Shown here: positions 52,639 to 61,526 of the stretch, one piece after another
How positions within the stretch are numbered: position 1 is the stretch's first letter
Layout of the letters: every line of letters begins with the position of its first letter
DNA from: Cytophagales bacterium
Lineage (GTDB): Bacteria > Bacteroidota > Bacteroidia > Cytophagales > Bernardetiaceae
Assembly: GCA_004293815.1 (NCBI GenBank)
Contig: RDZD01000008.1
Span: forward strand, 122,192 to 186,191
Direction: 5' to 3'
DNA length: 64,000 bases
Program-made: the position numbers and the translations under genes
Notes under the pieces: generated by a model
Databases searched by the model: none
Seen by the model: only the letters and a program-made list of their open reading frames with translations
What the model was told of the DNA's origin: nothing

Positions 52639-54795
52639 CTAAAACTCTATATTTTGTGCTTCACGCCTAAAGATGATGTTCTTTTGCCAAACACGCCCCT
52701 TACCTGTTATCTGCTGACCCACCATGACAGACTTTATCTCGTAAAATGGCAGTTCATACACAAAATTTAAGATACCATGCTGAATAGCGGAGTTTGGAAT
52801 CTTGAAGATAATCGTTTGTGCGCCTTTAGCTTGCCACTCTGGCCCTAAATCTTTCACATCTTTGGGAGTTATTTGCACAAAAACATCATTTTTGAGGTCT
52901 TTAGGTGTGGCATTGACCTTAAAAAAAGTCAATATGTTGCGCTCTCTATAAACTTTGAGACTATCGTCAGCCTCCAAAACCCCTTTGGGTAGAAGCTGAG
53001 CAGTATAAAAAGCCTTGGCGTGTACGCCCAGCACAGAATCTAGAACAGGTCTTTCGCTGCTACGCCATTTAAAGTCTTTTAAAGTTCGGTCTTTTTCTTT
53101 GAGTTCGTGTGGGGGAATAACGCGACCTTCAGGAGTTTGAAGAAAAGCGATTCGTCTGAGTTTGGCGTTTTCTTCATTGAAATAGAATTTCATATTACTG
53201 CAATTGATGTTGTTTTGTCCCTGATAGCGCACATCATCTTTGGCTTCATCTAGCAGATTGTAAATACATTCGCCATTGCCCACTACGTCCAGTAAATTGA
53301 GTCGCCCTTTTTTATTGAAAAAAGCAGTCATATGCCGGCCTTTTATCTGGTTGTAGTTTTTGAAAGTGTCTTCCGACACCACATAGGCACGCTCTTTCAT
53401 ATACATCTTTCGCAAGATGTTATTGCTCATTTCCACATCAATAAGGGTGGCTGTGAGCTGGTTAGATAAACTCCACAGTACAGGGTCTTGACGAAATTGT
53501 ATGACACTGTCACGCAGCATATAGTGTAAGGTATCACAAATGGCTTGCATGTCTGACTTGTAAACTTTTACGCGAGGATAGGCGTGCATTTCGCGTTTGC
53601 GATTTAAGGTATCATCATAGGCAATGAGGGTGTCGGCTGTTAAAAAAAGCGTATCACCTTTCATGGGACGAACCAGCAGAGCACGCCCAAAAACTTCTAC
53701 GCGATCCGTAAGACCGTCATAGTTTCCCGCATCTCCATAAACCGTGAAATTTTCTTTTTTGCTATAAAATTCTACATTTTTACGCGCTTTACCTTTTTCA
53801 GTTAGGTTGTCTCGGTCTAGAGAATCGGCACTAATAATGTATTCTTTGGTTTCTATACGCACCTTTTCGCCGGGCTTAGCCACCATCTTGCTTGTACCTA
53901 AAAGCGTATTATACTCGCTGCCCGCATTGGCTATAATAGTGCCATCACGCGTTTTGATAGTGGTTTCTGACTCAAAATTGACAATTTTTGTATTCGCGTC
54001 ATAGGTTAGGGAATCCGACTTGAGGTTAAGCTCTTCGCCTACTACTTTGACTTTGCCTTTGAACTCAGACTTTTTCGTATCCGTGTAATAATAGCCGCGT
54101 TCGCTGGTCAGCTTTAAGCTATCATCCTCCACACTACCACCATTAAAATAGTAGGCCACACGGGCATTGAGATCATAATCTAAGTGCCGCGTTTTAATGG
54201 TACGAACCTCATCTACTACCAGAACATTGCCTCTAAGTTGCGCTAGACGTGTATTACCATCGTAGTAGAGTGTATCGCCTGTAATAGTCATGCTGTCGTT
54301 TTCTATAAACTTGATATTGCCGAGAGCCATGACTTTGTTGCGCGTGATATATTGAAAAGCACTATCGCAAAAAAGCACGGTGTTTTTGTGTATGAAGTGC
54401 ACCTGTCCCGCTGTGTCGCGCCTCACAATGCGCACTGGCTCTTCAAAAAGCACATCGCCCTCCAGCACACCTGCATAAACTAGCTCTATGCGCTTGCCGC
54501 CTTTGATGGTGTCTGCCGTAACTGGCCTGATGGCTTTTTTAGCATTGGGGTCTTCGGGTGGTCGCTGGTCTTTGCGCGGATACATTTTGCGCTTCGGGAA
54601 ATCCTTGTCAGGATTAGGAACACGTTTTTTCTTGTTAAAAAAGTTGAAGCCTTTCATGTTTTCGCGGGCGGCTTTGCTGTAGTCTTGCTGCGCTTGGGCT
54701 TCTGAAAAGCCAAAACAAAGCATCAATACTCCTAGAAGTAAAATCAGGAAATTAGCACGTTTGAAGTGAAAAACAGGAGCTGGCTTGAGTAACAT
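52639..54795 (-). CDS. OstA/LptA-like outer-membrane biogenesis protein
   Basis: 718 residues. Signal peptide (ANFLILLLGVLMLCFGFSEAQAQ) followed by a basic linker and repeated OstA/LptA-type beta-jellyroll motifs from about residue 105 (VHFIHKNTVLFCDSAFQY, NKVMALGNIKFIENDSMTITGDTLYYDG, RLAQLRGNVLVVDE, KSEFKGKVKVVGEELNLKSDSLTYD). The fold carries LPS lipid A across the periplasm in LptA, and this Bacteroidota form probably acts in LPS or outer-membrane assembly. The C-terminal 200 residues are not assigned. A longer in-frame start exists at 54819; ATG 54795 is preferred. Confidence 0.85.
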   Translation of the reverse strand: MLLKPAPVFHFKRANFLILLLGVLMLCFGFSEAQAQQDYSKAARENMKGFNFFNKKKRVPNPDKDFPKRKMYPRKDQRPPEDPNAKKAIRPVTADTIKGGKRIELVYAGVLEGDVLFEEPVRIVRRDTAGQVHFIHKNTVLFCDSAFQYITRNKVMALGNIKFIENDSMTITGDTLYYDGNTRLAQLRGNVLVVDEVRTIKTRHLDYDLNARVAYYFNGGSVEDDSLKLTSERGYYYTDTKKSEFKGKVKVVGEELNLKSDSLTYDANTKIVNFESETTIKTRDGTIIANAGSEYNTLLGTSKMVAKPGEKVRIETKEYIISADSLDRDNLTEKGKARKNVEFYSKKENFTVYGDAGNYDGLTDRVEVFGRALLVRPMKGDTLFLTADTLIAYDDTLNRKREMHAYPRVKVYKSDMQAICDTLHYMLRDSVIQFRQDPVLWSLSNQLTATLIDVEMSNNILRKMYMKERAYVVSEDTFKNYNQIKGRHMTAFFNKKGRLNLLDVVGNGECIYNLLDEAKDDVRYQGQNNINCSNMKFYFNEENAKLRRIAFLQTPEGRVIPPHELKEKDRTLKDFKWRSSERPVLDSVLGVHAKAFYTAQLLPKGVLEADDSLKVYRERNILTFFKVNATPKDLKNDVFVQITPKDVKDLGPEWQAKGAQTIIFKIPNSAIQHGILNFVYELPFYEIKSVMVGQQITGKGRVWQKNIIFRREAQNIEF

Positions 54796-54834
54796 CTTTA
54801 AGTTTTTGTTGTACGGCAAACATTAAAAGCAATG

Positions 54835-54842
54835 CAAATTTA
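54835..54842 (-). promoter_or_regulatory. -7 element of the OstA-like gene
   Basis: TAAATTTG on the minus strand, 40 nt before ATG 54795. No clear -33 partner. Confidence 0.35.
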
Positions 54843-55013
54843 CGACTTAATGTTTATAGGCGACTAGTGGTTAGTTAAATTTAAGTTTTTTTATGTTTTT
54901 ACTACTTGGTTTTTAGGCTATGATTAAAAAAAGTATACTCAAACTTTAGATTTTTTTATTTGCCATAGCCTGTCTACAAAGCATTGATTGAAACGTAGAA
55001 TATTGCTTCTGGC

Positions 55014-55045
55014 TTTGCAAAGACGCAAAAAGGGAGCTAACTTTG
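55014..55045 (+). promoter_or_regulatory. Promoter of murD
   Basis: TTTG (55014-55017), 20-bp spacer, TAACTTTG (55038-55045); ATG 55087 is 42 nt further on. Confidence 0.6.
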
Positions 55046-55086
55046 AAGCACAAAAAAAATAAGATGATTAACGAAACAACAAAACT

Positions 55087-56421
55087 ATGGTTTTCGATGT
55101 AGTGGTTTTGGGTGGTGGCGAAAGTGGCGTTGGATCAGCTCTTTTGGCCAAAGGCAAAGGCAAAAAAGTGTTTTTATCGGACGGCGGAAGTATCCCTGAA
55201 CGTTATTTGGCGGTGCTCCAAGAGGCTGATATTCCTTATGAACAAGGCCAACACTCATTGAATAAAATCCTCGCCACTTCTTTGGTAGTCAAAAGTCCTG
55301 GCATACCCGAAAGCGCATCTATCATGAAAACTATCCGCCACGAGGGCATTCCTGTGTTTTCGGAAATGGAGTGGGCGTTTTCGTTTTTGGATAAGGCCAA
55401 GATTGTGGGCATAACTGGCACAAATGGTAAAACGACTACGACTCTTCTCACCTACCATCTCTTTAAGGCAAGTGGCAGGAACGTGTGCTTGGCTGGCAAT
55501 GTGGGTATTAGCTTTGCTAAAGCAGTTTTGGAAGGCACGTATGATGAATATGTGCTAGAAATTAGCAGCTTTCAGCTAGATGATGTGTATAAATTTCATT
55601 GCAACATAGCCCTTTTACTCAATATTACACCAGATCATTTGGATCGCTACAACTACGATATGCGCGAGTACATCGCGTCTAAGTTCAAAATCTTTGATAA
55701 GCAACAAGCCAACGACTGTTTTATTTTTAATGCCGAAGACAGTAATATTGCTCAAAACCCACTCCTGTGCACGCATACGGCTAGCGTGGAGCGCGTGGGG
55801 ATAGATTTAAGAAATTTGCAAAGCCCTGCACGTATAGAAAACGGGTTCTTGGTGGTAGGGGATTTGCGTTTGGCTTTGGACGAACTACCTCTCAAAGGCC
55901 CACACAATGAGTTTAATATGGCTGCGGCCATTCTGGCAGCACAAAAAGCGGGTATTCCGGATTCGCAAATAGCGCAACACATAAAAACCTTTGTGAATGC
56001 ACCGCATAGGCTTGAGCAAGTTGCTATAAAACAAGGTGTTAAATACGTTAATGATTCGAAGGCTACCAATGTGGATGCTGTTTTTTATGCTTTACAGAGC
56101 TTTAAAGAGCCTATTGTTTGGATAGCGGGCGGCGTAGACAAAGGCAACCAGTATGCACTCATTGAGCCACTGGTGCGGAAACACGTCAAGGCACTGGTCT
56201 GTTTGGGCAAGGATAACAAAAAATTACTAGCTTATTTCAAAGACCTTATTCCGCTCACAGCAGATACAGACAGCCTAGCCGAAGCCATTCAAAAAGCGAC
56301 TTCATTTGCTCAGGATGGCGATGTGGTGTTACTATCTCCCGCTTGTGCAAGTTTTGATTTATTCAAAAACTACGAAGATCGCGGCAATCAGTTCCGAGCT
56401 TTTTGCCAAAATAATTTATAG
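55087..56421 (+). CDS. murD: UDP-N-acetylmuramoyl-L-alanine--D-glutamate ligase
   Basis: Adds D-glutamate to UDP-MurNAc-L-Ala in peptidoglycan precursor synthesis. 444 residues. The N-terminal UDP-binding motif is LGGGESGVGSALLA, the ATP P-loop is GITGTNGKTTTT (Lys115), and LEISSFQLD, LLNITPDHLDRY, GPHNEFNMAAAI, NDSKATNVDAV and LLSPACASFDLFKNYEDRG all match the family. The gene is outside any visible division/cell-wall cluster, with an OstA-like gene divergently upstream and htrA 115 bp downstream, and has its own promoter. Confidence 0.95.
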   Translation: MVFDVVVLGGGESGVGSALLAKGKGKKVFLSDGGSIPERYLAVLQEADIPYEQGQHSLNKILATSLVVKSPGIPESASIMKTIRHEGIPVFSEMEWAFSFLDKAKIVGITGTNGKTTTTLLTYHLFKASGRNVCLAGNVGISFAKAVLEGTYDEYVLEISSFQLDDVYKFHCNIALLLNITPDHLDRYNYDMREYIASKFKIFDKQQANDCFIFNAEDSNIAQNPLLCTHTASVERVGIDLRNLQSPARIENGFLVVGDLRLALDELPLKGPHNEFNMAAAILAAQKAGIPDSQIAQHIKTFVNAPHRLEQVAIKQGVKYVNDSKATNVDAVFYALQSFKEPIVWIAGGVDKGNQYALIEPLVRKHVKALVCLGKDNKKLLAYFKDLIPLTADTDSLAEAIQKATSFAQDGDVVLLSPACASFDLFKNYEDRGNQFRAFCQNNL

Positions 56422-56536
56422 ACTCTGCCAATTTTTTAGATTTTTTAACACTTAATAATAAACTATAAAAATAGTTTTTGCGTTTTGATGCAAATATACA
56501 AGAGCTTTAAAAAAACAATAAACACACTCAAAACAT

Positions 56537-57976
56537 ATGCAAAACACACTCAAAACAGCTTTTATAGGATTTTTCTCAGGGATTCTGGGCGCAATCTTGT
56601 TTTATCTTGCCACTAACCAAACGCAGTGGAGTAGTGCCGTACTTAGCTCAGAGAATAGCAAAGTGGCAGAGGATAAACTTTTTCAACAAGCCAACTACAA
56701 TGGGGTAAAAACCCTTCCTGATCTCATTGAAGCTTCTGCTATCAGCACGCCCACGGTGGTGTTTATCAAAACAGTTTCGCAGGCAGGCCGCCAGTATGTT
56801 ACCTGGATGGATATGTTTTTTGGCAACTCTGAACAAAACCATGAAGTTCTAGGCACAGGCTCTGGCGTGATCATTTCTGCTGACGGCTATGTGGTTACCA
56901 ACAACCATGTGATAAAAAACGCCAAAAGCATTACGGTGGTACACAATAAGCGCAATTATGAGGCCACGGTGATTGGTATAGATGCTTCTACAGATTTGGC
57001 CTTGCTAAAAATAGAGGGTTCGCGACTTCCCTTTATTCGTTTTGCCTCTTCTCAAAATCTGCGTATTGGTGAGTGGGTGCTAGCGGTGGGAAATCCCTTC
57101 AACCTGAATTCTACCGTTACGGCAGGCATTGTGAGTGCAAAAGGGCGTAAGTTAGATAGCAGAGATGCGGGTCAATTTCCAGTAGAGTCTTTCATTCAAA
57201 CCGATGCTGCTATTAATCCTGGCAACAGCGGCGGAGCTTTGGTCAACGATAAAGGCGAGTTGGTGGGCATCAATACGGCTATTTATTCCAAAAATGGGTC
57301 TTATGTAGGTTATGGCTTTGCTGTACCTTCGGATGTAGTGGCTAAGGTAGTGGCAGACCTCAAAAATTATGGCATTGTGCAAAAAGCGTTTATAGGCGCA
57401 GATGTCGTAGAAGTTACGGAAGAAATTGCCAATAGGCTTGATTTAAAAAATATACGTGGTGTGGCTATTTTTCAACTTGACGCAGAAGGTGCGGCCGAGC
57501 AAGCTGGCCTCAAAAAAGGAGATGTTATCTTGGAAATAAATAGTGTGGGTATCAACTCAAAGTCTGACTATGACGAGCAAATGAGCTACTACCGACCTGG
57601 TCAGGAGGTTCGCTTCAAAGTGGAGCGCGGCAGTGAAATCAAAGAACTCAAGCTAACGCTCACTAACATCAATGGCGGAGCAGAAATTATTAAGACAGAT
57701 TTACTGCGTTCTCAGAGCCTAAATGCGTCTTTTGAAACTGCCCCCAAGTATATGCGCAGCAAAATAGGTATACAAAATGGAGTTTTGCTCAAGGACAATC
57801 AAGACGGAAAGCTGGCGGGTATTGAAGATGAATTCATCATTGTGAGCATCAACGACCGCCCCATGAAAAGCCCAAAAGAAGTTGTGGAGGTACTTGAAAG
57901 TTCACGAGGCAGAGTGATTATTAGAGGCTATACTCAATCAGGGCAGGAGGGTGTTTACGCCTTCACAAATCGCTAA
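56537..57976 (+). CDS. HtrA/DegP-like periplasmic serine protease
   Basis: 479 residues. An N-terminal membrane segment (AFIGFFSGILGAILFYLAT, about 8-26) anchors or exports it. The trypsin-like domain has the triad His124 (TNNHVI), Asp153 (STDLALL) and Ser231 (NPGNSGGAL). Two PDZ domains follow (about 280-375 and 395-479; GAAEQAGLKKGDVILEINSVG and GKLAGIEDEFIIVSINDRP). It degrades or refolds damaged envelope proteins. Length and domain order are normal. A terminator hairpin follows. Confidence 0.93.
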   Translation: MQNTLKTAFIGFFSGILGAILFYLATNQTQWSSAVLSSENSKVAEDKLFQQANYNGVKTLPDLIEASAISTPTVVFIKTVSQAGRQYVTWMDMFFGNSEQNHEVLGTGSGVIISADGYVVTNNHVIKNAKSITVVHNKRNYEATVIGIDASTDLALLKIEGSRLPFIRFASSQNLRIGEWVLAVGNPFNLNSTVTAGIVSAKGRKLDSRDAGQFPVESFIQTDAAINPGNSGGALVNDKGELVGINTAIYSKNGSYVGYGFAVPSDVVAKVVADLKNYGIVQKAFIGADVVEVTEEIANRLDLKNIRGVAIFQLDAEGAAEQAGLKKGDVILEINSVGINSKSDYDEQMSYYRPGQEVRFKVERGSEIKELKLTLTNINGGAEIIKTDLLRSQSLNASFETAPKYMRSKIGIQNGVLLKDNQDGKLAGIEDEFIIVSINDRPMKSPKEVVEVLESSRGRVIIRGYTQSGQEGVYAFTNR

Positions 57977-57989
57977 AATCTTTTATCTT

Positions 57990-58022
57990 TTGCAGGGGCG
58001 TTGTAATACAGCGTCCCTGCAA
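57990..58022 (+). terminator. Terminator of the htrA gene
   Basis: TTGCAGGGGCG (57990-58000) and CGTCCCTGCAA (58012-58022), 11 bp with one G-T pair, 11-nt loop. There is no long T-run after it. The loop holds the -33 element of the next promoter. Confidence 0.6.
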
Positions 58023-58031
58023 CTATATTTG
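58001..58031 (+). promoter_or_regulatory. Promoter of the SNF2 helicase gene
   Basis: TTG (58001-58003) in the loop of the preceding terminator, 20-bp spacer, TATATTTG (58024-58031); leader of about 55 nt to ATG 58093. Confidence 0.55.
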
Positions 58032-58092
58032 TGGCCTTGTTTTGTGGTTAAGGGTCAAGAGCAGTGAATAGCTCTTTGGGATTGTCGTTTTT

Positions 58093-61011
58093 ATGAATGT
58101 TTCGCCTCAACAGCCTTTTATTATTATTTATTCGCTCTTTCAGCACGAATTTTTGGGAGTGCTCTTTCAGCCTTTCATTATTCAGCTAGATGCCAATAAT
58201 CGACTCACGCTCACTTATCAGCACGTGTCGAGTAGTAATGTACAAGATTTTGCACATAGGTTGGACAAGCGCGATTTGGACTTAGTATCTCTTATGGATG
58301 AAATCCGTCAAGAGCATGTTGTTAAGGCGTTTTCCACAAAAAAAATATCTGTGGCAGAGTTTTTTTTAAAAAACTTTGATGCCAAGAAAGGTGATAAAAC
58401 CATTGCTAAGCTGGTGCTGGATTATGTAGAAAAGCGTAAAGCTCAAATCATTACACTGTTAAAAAACCGTCTGATTTTTGAAATGGGGAATGACGGTATG
58501 CCTACAAGAAAACGTCTATATATTGAAGATGAGCCTGCAAGCATACTTTTTCATTTTTTTAAAAACCCCGACAACACCCACTACTTCCCCACTATCAAAC
58601 ACCAAGGCAAGCGACTAGACTTTAGGGAAAGAAAAGACACGGCGGTAGTTTGTAATGAACCTGCTTATCTTTTGGTCAATGATCGTTTGTTTCATTTCAA
58701 ACAGGCCATAGACGGCAAAAAGCTAAAACCTTTTCTTACAAAAAAATTTATTAAGATACCTCAGAACGTAGAAAAAACTTACTATCATAAATTTGTAGCT
58801 CCGCTTATTTCAGACTTTGAGGTGCATGCCGAAGGTTTTGGCATCAAAGAGGAGGCACACAATCTCCGCGCTAAACTTTGTTTTTCTGAACTTACTACAG
58901 GCCTACTCTTTGAAAATACTGCAAATGAAGAGAGCCTAAGCACCAATGCAATTTTTTATCTCAAACTAGAGCTAAGCTATGGAGCTTATGAAGTTAGAAT
59001 TGTTGATAAGCATCCTTTTTGTGTCAAAGTGGATGATTCTGGTGACAAGATAAACTTTATCAAAATCAAAAGGCGTTTGGACGAAGAAAAGCTGTTGCTG
59101 GATTGCTTTTATGAACGTAGTCTAGATTTGCGCAAAGGTTACAATGAGCTTGAAAGAGGACAGTTTTTCTCATGGCTAAACGTCCATTCGGCTTTTTTGG
59201 AAGAACAGAACATCGAAGTCATACAAACTGATATTGCTTCTAAGCGGTATTTTGTGGGCGAATCTAAAATGAATCTAGTCATTCACGAAAAACAAGATTG
59301 GTTTGATGTGGCAGCGAAGGTCTTTTTTGGAAATTATGAAATTCCTTTCTCGCAAATTCGCAAGTATATCACCAAAGGACAGCACGAGTTTTTATTGCCC
59401 TCGGGTGAAGTAGCGGTCATTCCAAGCGAGTGGTTTGCGCAATATCATGATTTGCTCTACTTTTCGGTGGAGCATATTGAGGAAAATAGTCTACAGCTTT
59501 CTAAGCACCATTTGGTTTTGGCAATAAAACTCAGAGAATCACAGCTTGCAAAAGTACAGCTTTCGCGTGGTTTGGAACAGTTGCTAGGCTTTGAGAGTAT
59601 AGAGGATCAGGAATTGCCAAAGTCCTTCGTAGGCACGCTTAGACCCTATCAGAAGGGTGGTTACGATTGGTTGAAATTCTTGCAAAAGTACCACTTTGGG
59701 GGTTGCTTGGCTGATGATATGGGACTAGGTAAAACCGTCCAAACTTTAGCTTTATTGGCGGGACGTATGGAGGAAAAACGCCCCTCTTTGCTTGTGATGC
59801 CCACCTCTTTGCTCTATAACTGGCAGATGGAGATTCGTCGCTTTGTTCCTGAAATGCGCGTATATGTTCATAGGGGCAGCGACCGTGCCACCTCTACTCT
59901 GGCCTTTGAGATGGCAAATGTTGTGATTACATCTTATGGCACGCTCCGTGCTGACGCTGAACTCATGAAGCAATGTCGCTTTGACTATGTGGTACTTGAC
60001 GAGGCTCAAAATATTAAAAATCCAACGTCTCAAATAGCCAAAGCCGTTTTTGATCTGAAAGCTAGCCATCATTTACTCATTACAGGTACGCCCATAGAAA
60101 ACTCCACATCTGATCTTTGGTCTTTGATGAACTTTGCCAATCCTGGCTTGTTAGACAGTTTTGCGCATTTTAAATCAAACTTTTTGGTGCCTATAGAAAA
60201 AAAGAGCAATCAGGAAAGACTAGATCAGCTGCGTGCTATGGTCAAGCCCTTTATCCTGAGAAGGCTCAAAAAGCAGGTAGCAACAGATCTACCAGCCAAA
60301 CTAGAGCATGTGCGTTACGTACAAATGTCTGAAAATCAGAAGAAAGTTTATGAAGAAGCCAAATCTGCTTACCGGAATAGCATTTTGGAGCATATAGAAG
60401 AGCACGGTATGGCTAAATCTCAAATTTTCATTTTGCAGGGTATTAGCCAGCTTCGCCAGTTGGCCAATCATCCACGCATGATTGATCCCAATTACGTTCA
60501 CGACTCAGGAAAGCTTGACGACATCATGCTTTCGATAACAAGCGCATTAGATGGAAATCATAAAATATTGATATTCAGCTCTTTTGTAAAGCACCTTAAA
60601 CTCGTTCAGCATGAACTAGAAGCTCTAGGTTTGCCTTATAGCTATTTAGATGGGCAAACACAAGGTAGAGCTGAGGCCATAGAGGCTTTTCAGAACAATG
60701 CTGACCTTAAAGTTTTCTTGCTGTCGCTCAAAGCGGGTGGTGTGGGGCTAAATCTTACGGCAGCTGATTATGTTTTTTTGCTTGATCCGTGGTGGAATCC
60801 TGCAGCAGAAATGCAGGCTATAGACCGTGCACATCGCATAGGACAACAGAACCCCGTGTTTATTTACCGTTTTATTAGTCAAGAAACCATTGAAGAAAAG
60901 ATATTAGAGCTTCAAAAAAGCAAAAAAATACTTTCTGATGAACTTATTCTATCAGAAGAAGGTTTTATCAAGCAACTCAATAAAACAGATATCGAAAAGC
61001 TTTTAGAATAA
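58093..61011 (+). CDS. SNF2/Rad54-family helicase-like ATPase
   Basis: 972 residues. The C-terminal half is a complete Swi2/Snf2 double-stranded-DNA translocase: Walker A ADDMGLGKT (540-548), VVITSYGTLR, DEAQ (636-639), LLITGTPIENSTSDLWSLMNF, FILRRLKKQVATDLPAK, then LLSLKAGGVGLNLTAADYVFLLDPWWNPAAE and IDRAHRIGQ. The N-terminal 500 residues show a divergent domain typical of bacterial SNF2 proteins, without visible zinc-finger cysteines. Such proteins remodel protein-DNA or RNA polymerase complexes; the target is unknown. moaC starts 6 nt after the stop. Confidence 0.9.
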   Translation: MNVSPQQPFIIIYSLFQHEFLGVLFQPFIIQLDANNRLTLTYQHVSSSNVQDFAHRLDKRDLDLVSLMDEIRQEHVVKAFSTKKISVAEFFLKNFDAKKGDKTIAKLVLDYVEKRKAQIITLLKNRLIFEMGNDGMPTRKRLYIEDEPASILFHFFKNPDNTHYFPTIKHQGKRLDFRERKDTAVVCNEPAYLLVNDRLFHFKQAIDGKKLKPFLTKKFIKIPQNVEKTYYHKFVAPLISDFEVHAEGFGIKEEAHNLRAKLCFSELTTGLLFENTANEESLSTNAIFYLKLELSYGAYEVRIVDKHPFCVKVDDSGDKINFIKIKRRLDEEKLLLDCFYERSLDLRKGYNELERGQFFSWLNVHSAFLEEQNIEVIQTDIASKRYFVGESKMNLVIHEKQDWFDVAAKVFFGNYEIPFSQIRKYITKGQHEFLLPSGEVAVIPSEWFAQYHDLLYFSVEHIEENSLQLSKHHLVLAIKLRESQLAKVQLSRGLEQLLGFESIEDQELPKSFVGTLRPYQKGGYDWLKFLQKYHFGGCLADDMGLGKTVQTLALLAGRMEEKRPSLLVMPTSLLYNWQMEIRRFVPEMRVYVHRGSDRATSTLAFEMANVVITSYGTLRADAELMKQCRFDYVVLDEAQNIKNPTSQIAKAVFDLKASHHLLITGTPIENSTSDLWSLMNFANPGLLDSFAHFKSNFLVPIEKKSNQERLDQLRAMVKPFILRRLKKQVATDLPAKLEHVRYVQMSENQKKVYEEAKSAYRNSILEHIEEHGMAKSQIFILQGISQLRQLANHPRMIDPNYVHDSGKLDDIMLSITSALDGNHKILIFSSFVKHLKLVQHELEALGLPYSYLDGQTQGRAEAIEAFQNNADLKVFLLSLKAGGVGLNLTAADYVFLLDPWWNPAAEMQAIDRAHRIGQQNPVFIYRFISQETIEEKILELQKSKKILSDELILSEEGFIKQLNKTDIEKLLE

Positions 61012-61017
61012 ACAGAT

Positions 61018-61503
61018 ATGACAGATTTTTCTCATTTAGACGATAAGCACCAGCCCCGCATGGTGGATATCAATCACAAACCAGCCACTTTGCGCTTTGC
61101 ACACGCGCGTGCACGGGTCTGGCTAGGTGAAGAGCTTATTGATAAAATATCTCAAAGAGAGCTCCATACGGCCAAGGGAGCAGTTTTTCAAACCGCTATC
61201 ATTGCTGGCACTATGGCAGCCAAGCGTACCCATGAACTGATTCCTTTTTGTCATCAACTTTTGTTAGAGGATTGCCAAATTACCATAGAGGCGGCTAGTC
61301 AGGGCGAGATACATATTCATACAAAGGTGAAACTCAAAGCCAATACCGGCGCAGAAATGGAAGCAATGACGGCAGCCTCTGTAGCTGCGCTAACGGTGTA
61401 TGATATGTGTAAAAGTGCGAATAAGGGTATAGCAATTAAAGAAATTGTACTACTCGAGAAATCAGGTGGTAAAAGCCATTATATCCGCATTGAAGGACAA
61501 TAA
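61018..61503 (+). CDS. moaC: Cyclic pyranopterin monophosphate synthase
   Basis: Converts the MoaA product into cyclic pyranopterin monophosphate, the second part of the first step of molybdenum cofactor synthesis. 161 residues. MVDINHKPATLRFAHARARVWL, KGAVFQTAIIAGTMAAKRTHELIPFCHQL and GAEMEAMTAASVAALTVYDMCKSANKG are all family signatures, including the catalytic His and Lys region. It is 6 nt after the SNF2 gene, so it is likely co-transcribed, although functionally unrelated. No other moa gene is in the window. Confidence 0.95.
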   Translation: MTDFSHLDDKHQPRMVDINHKPATLRFAHARARVWLGEELIDKISQRELHTAKGAVFQTAIIAGTMAAKRTHELIPFCHQLLLEDCQITIEAASQGEIHIHTKVKLKANTGAEMEAMTAASVAALTVYDMCKSANKGIAIKEIVLLEKSGGKSHYIRIEGQ

Positions 61504-61526
61504 TACTCAGACTATCAAATCTTATT

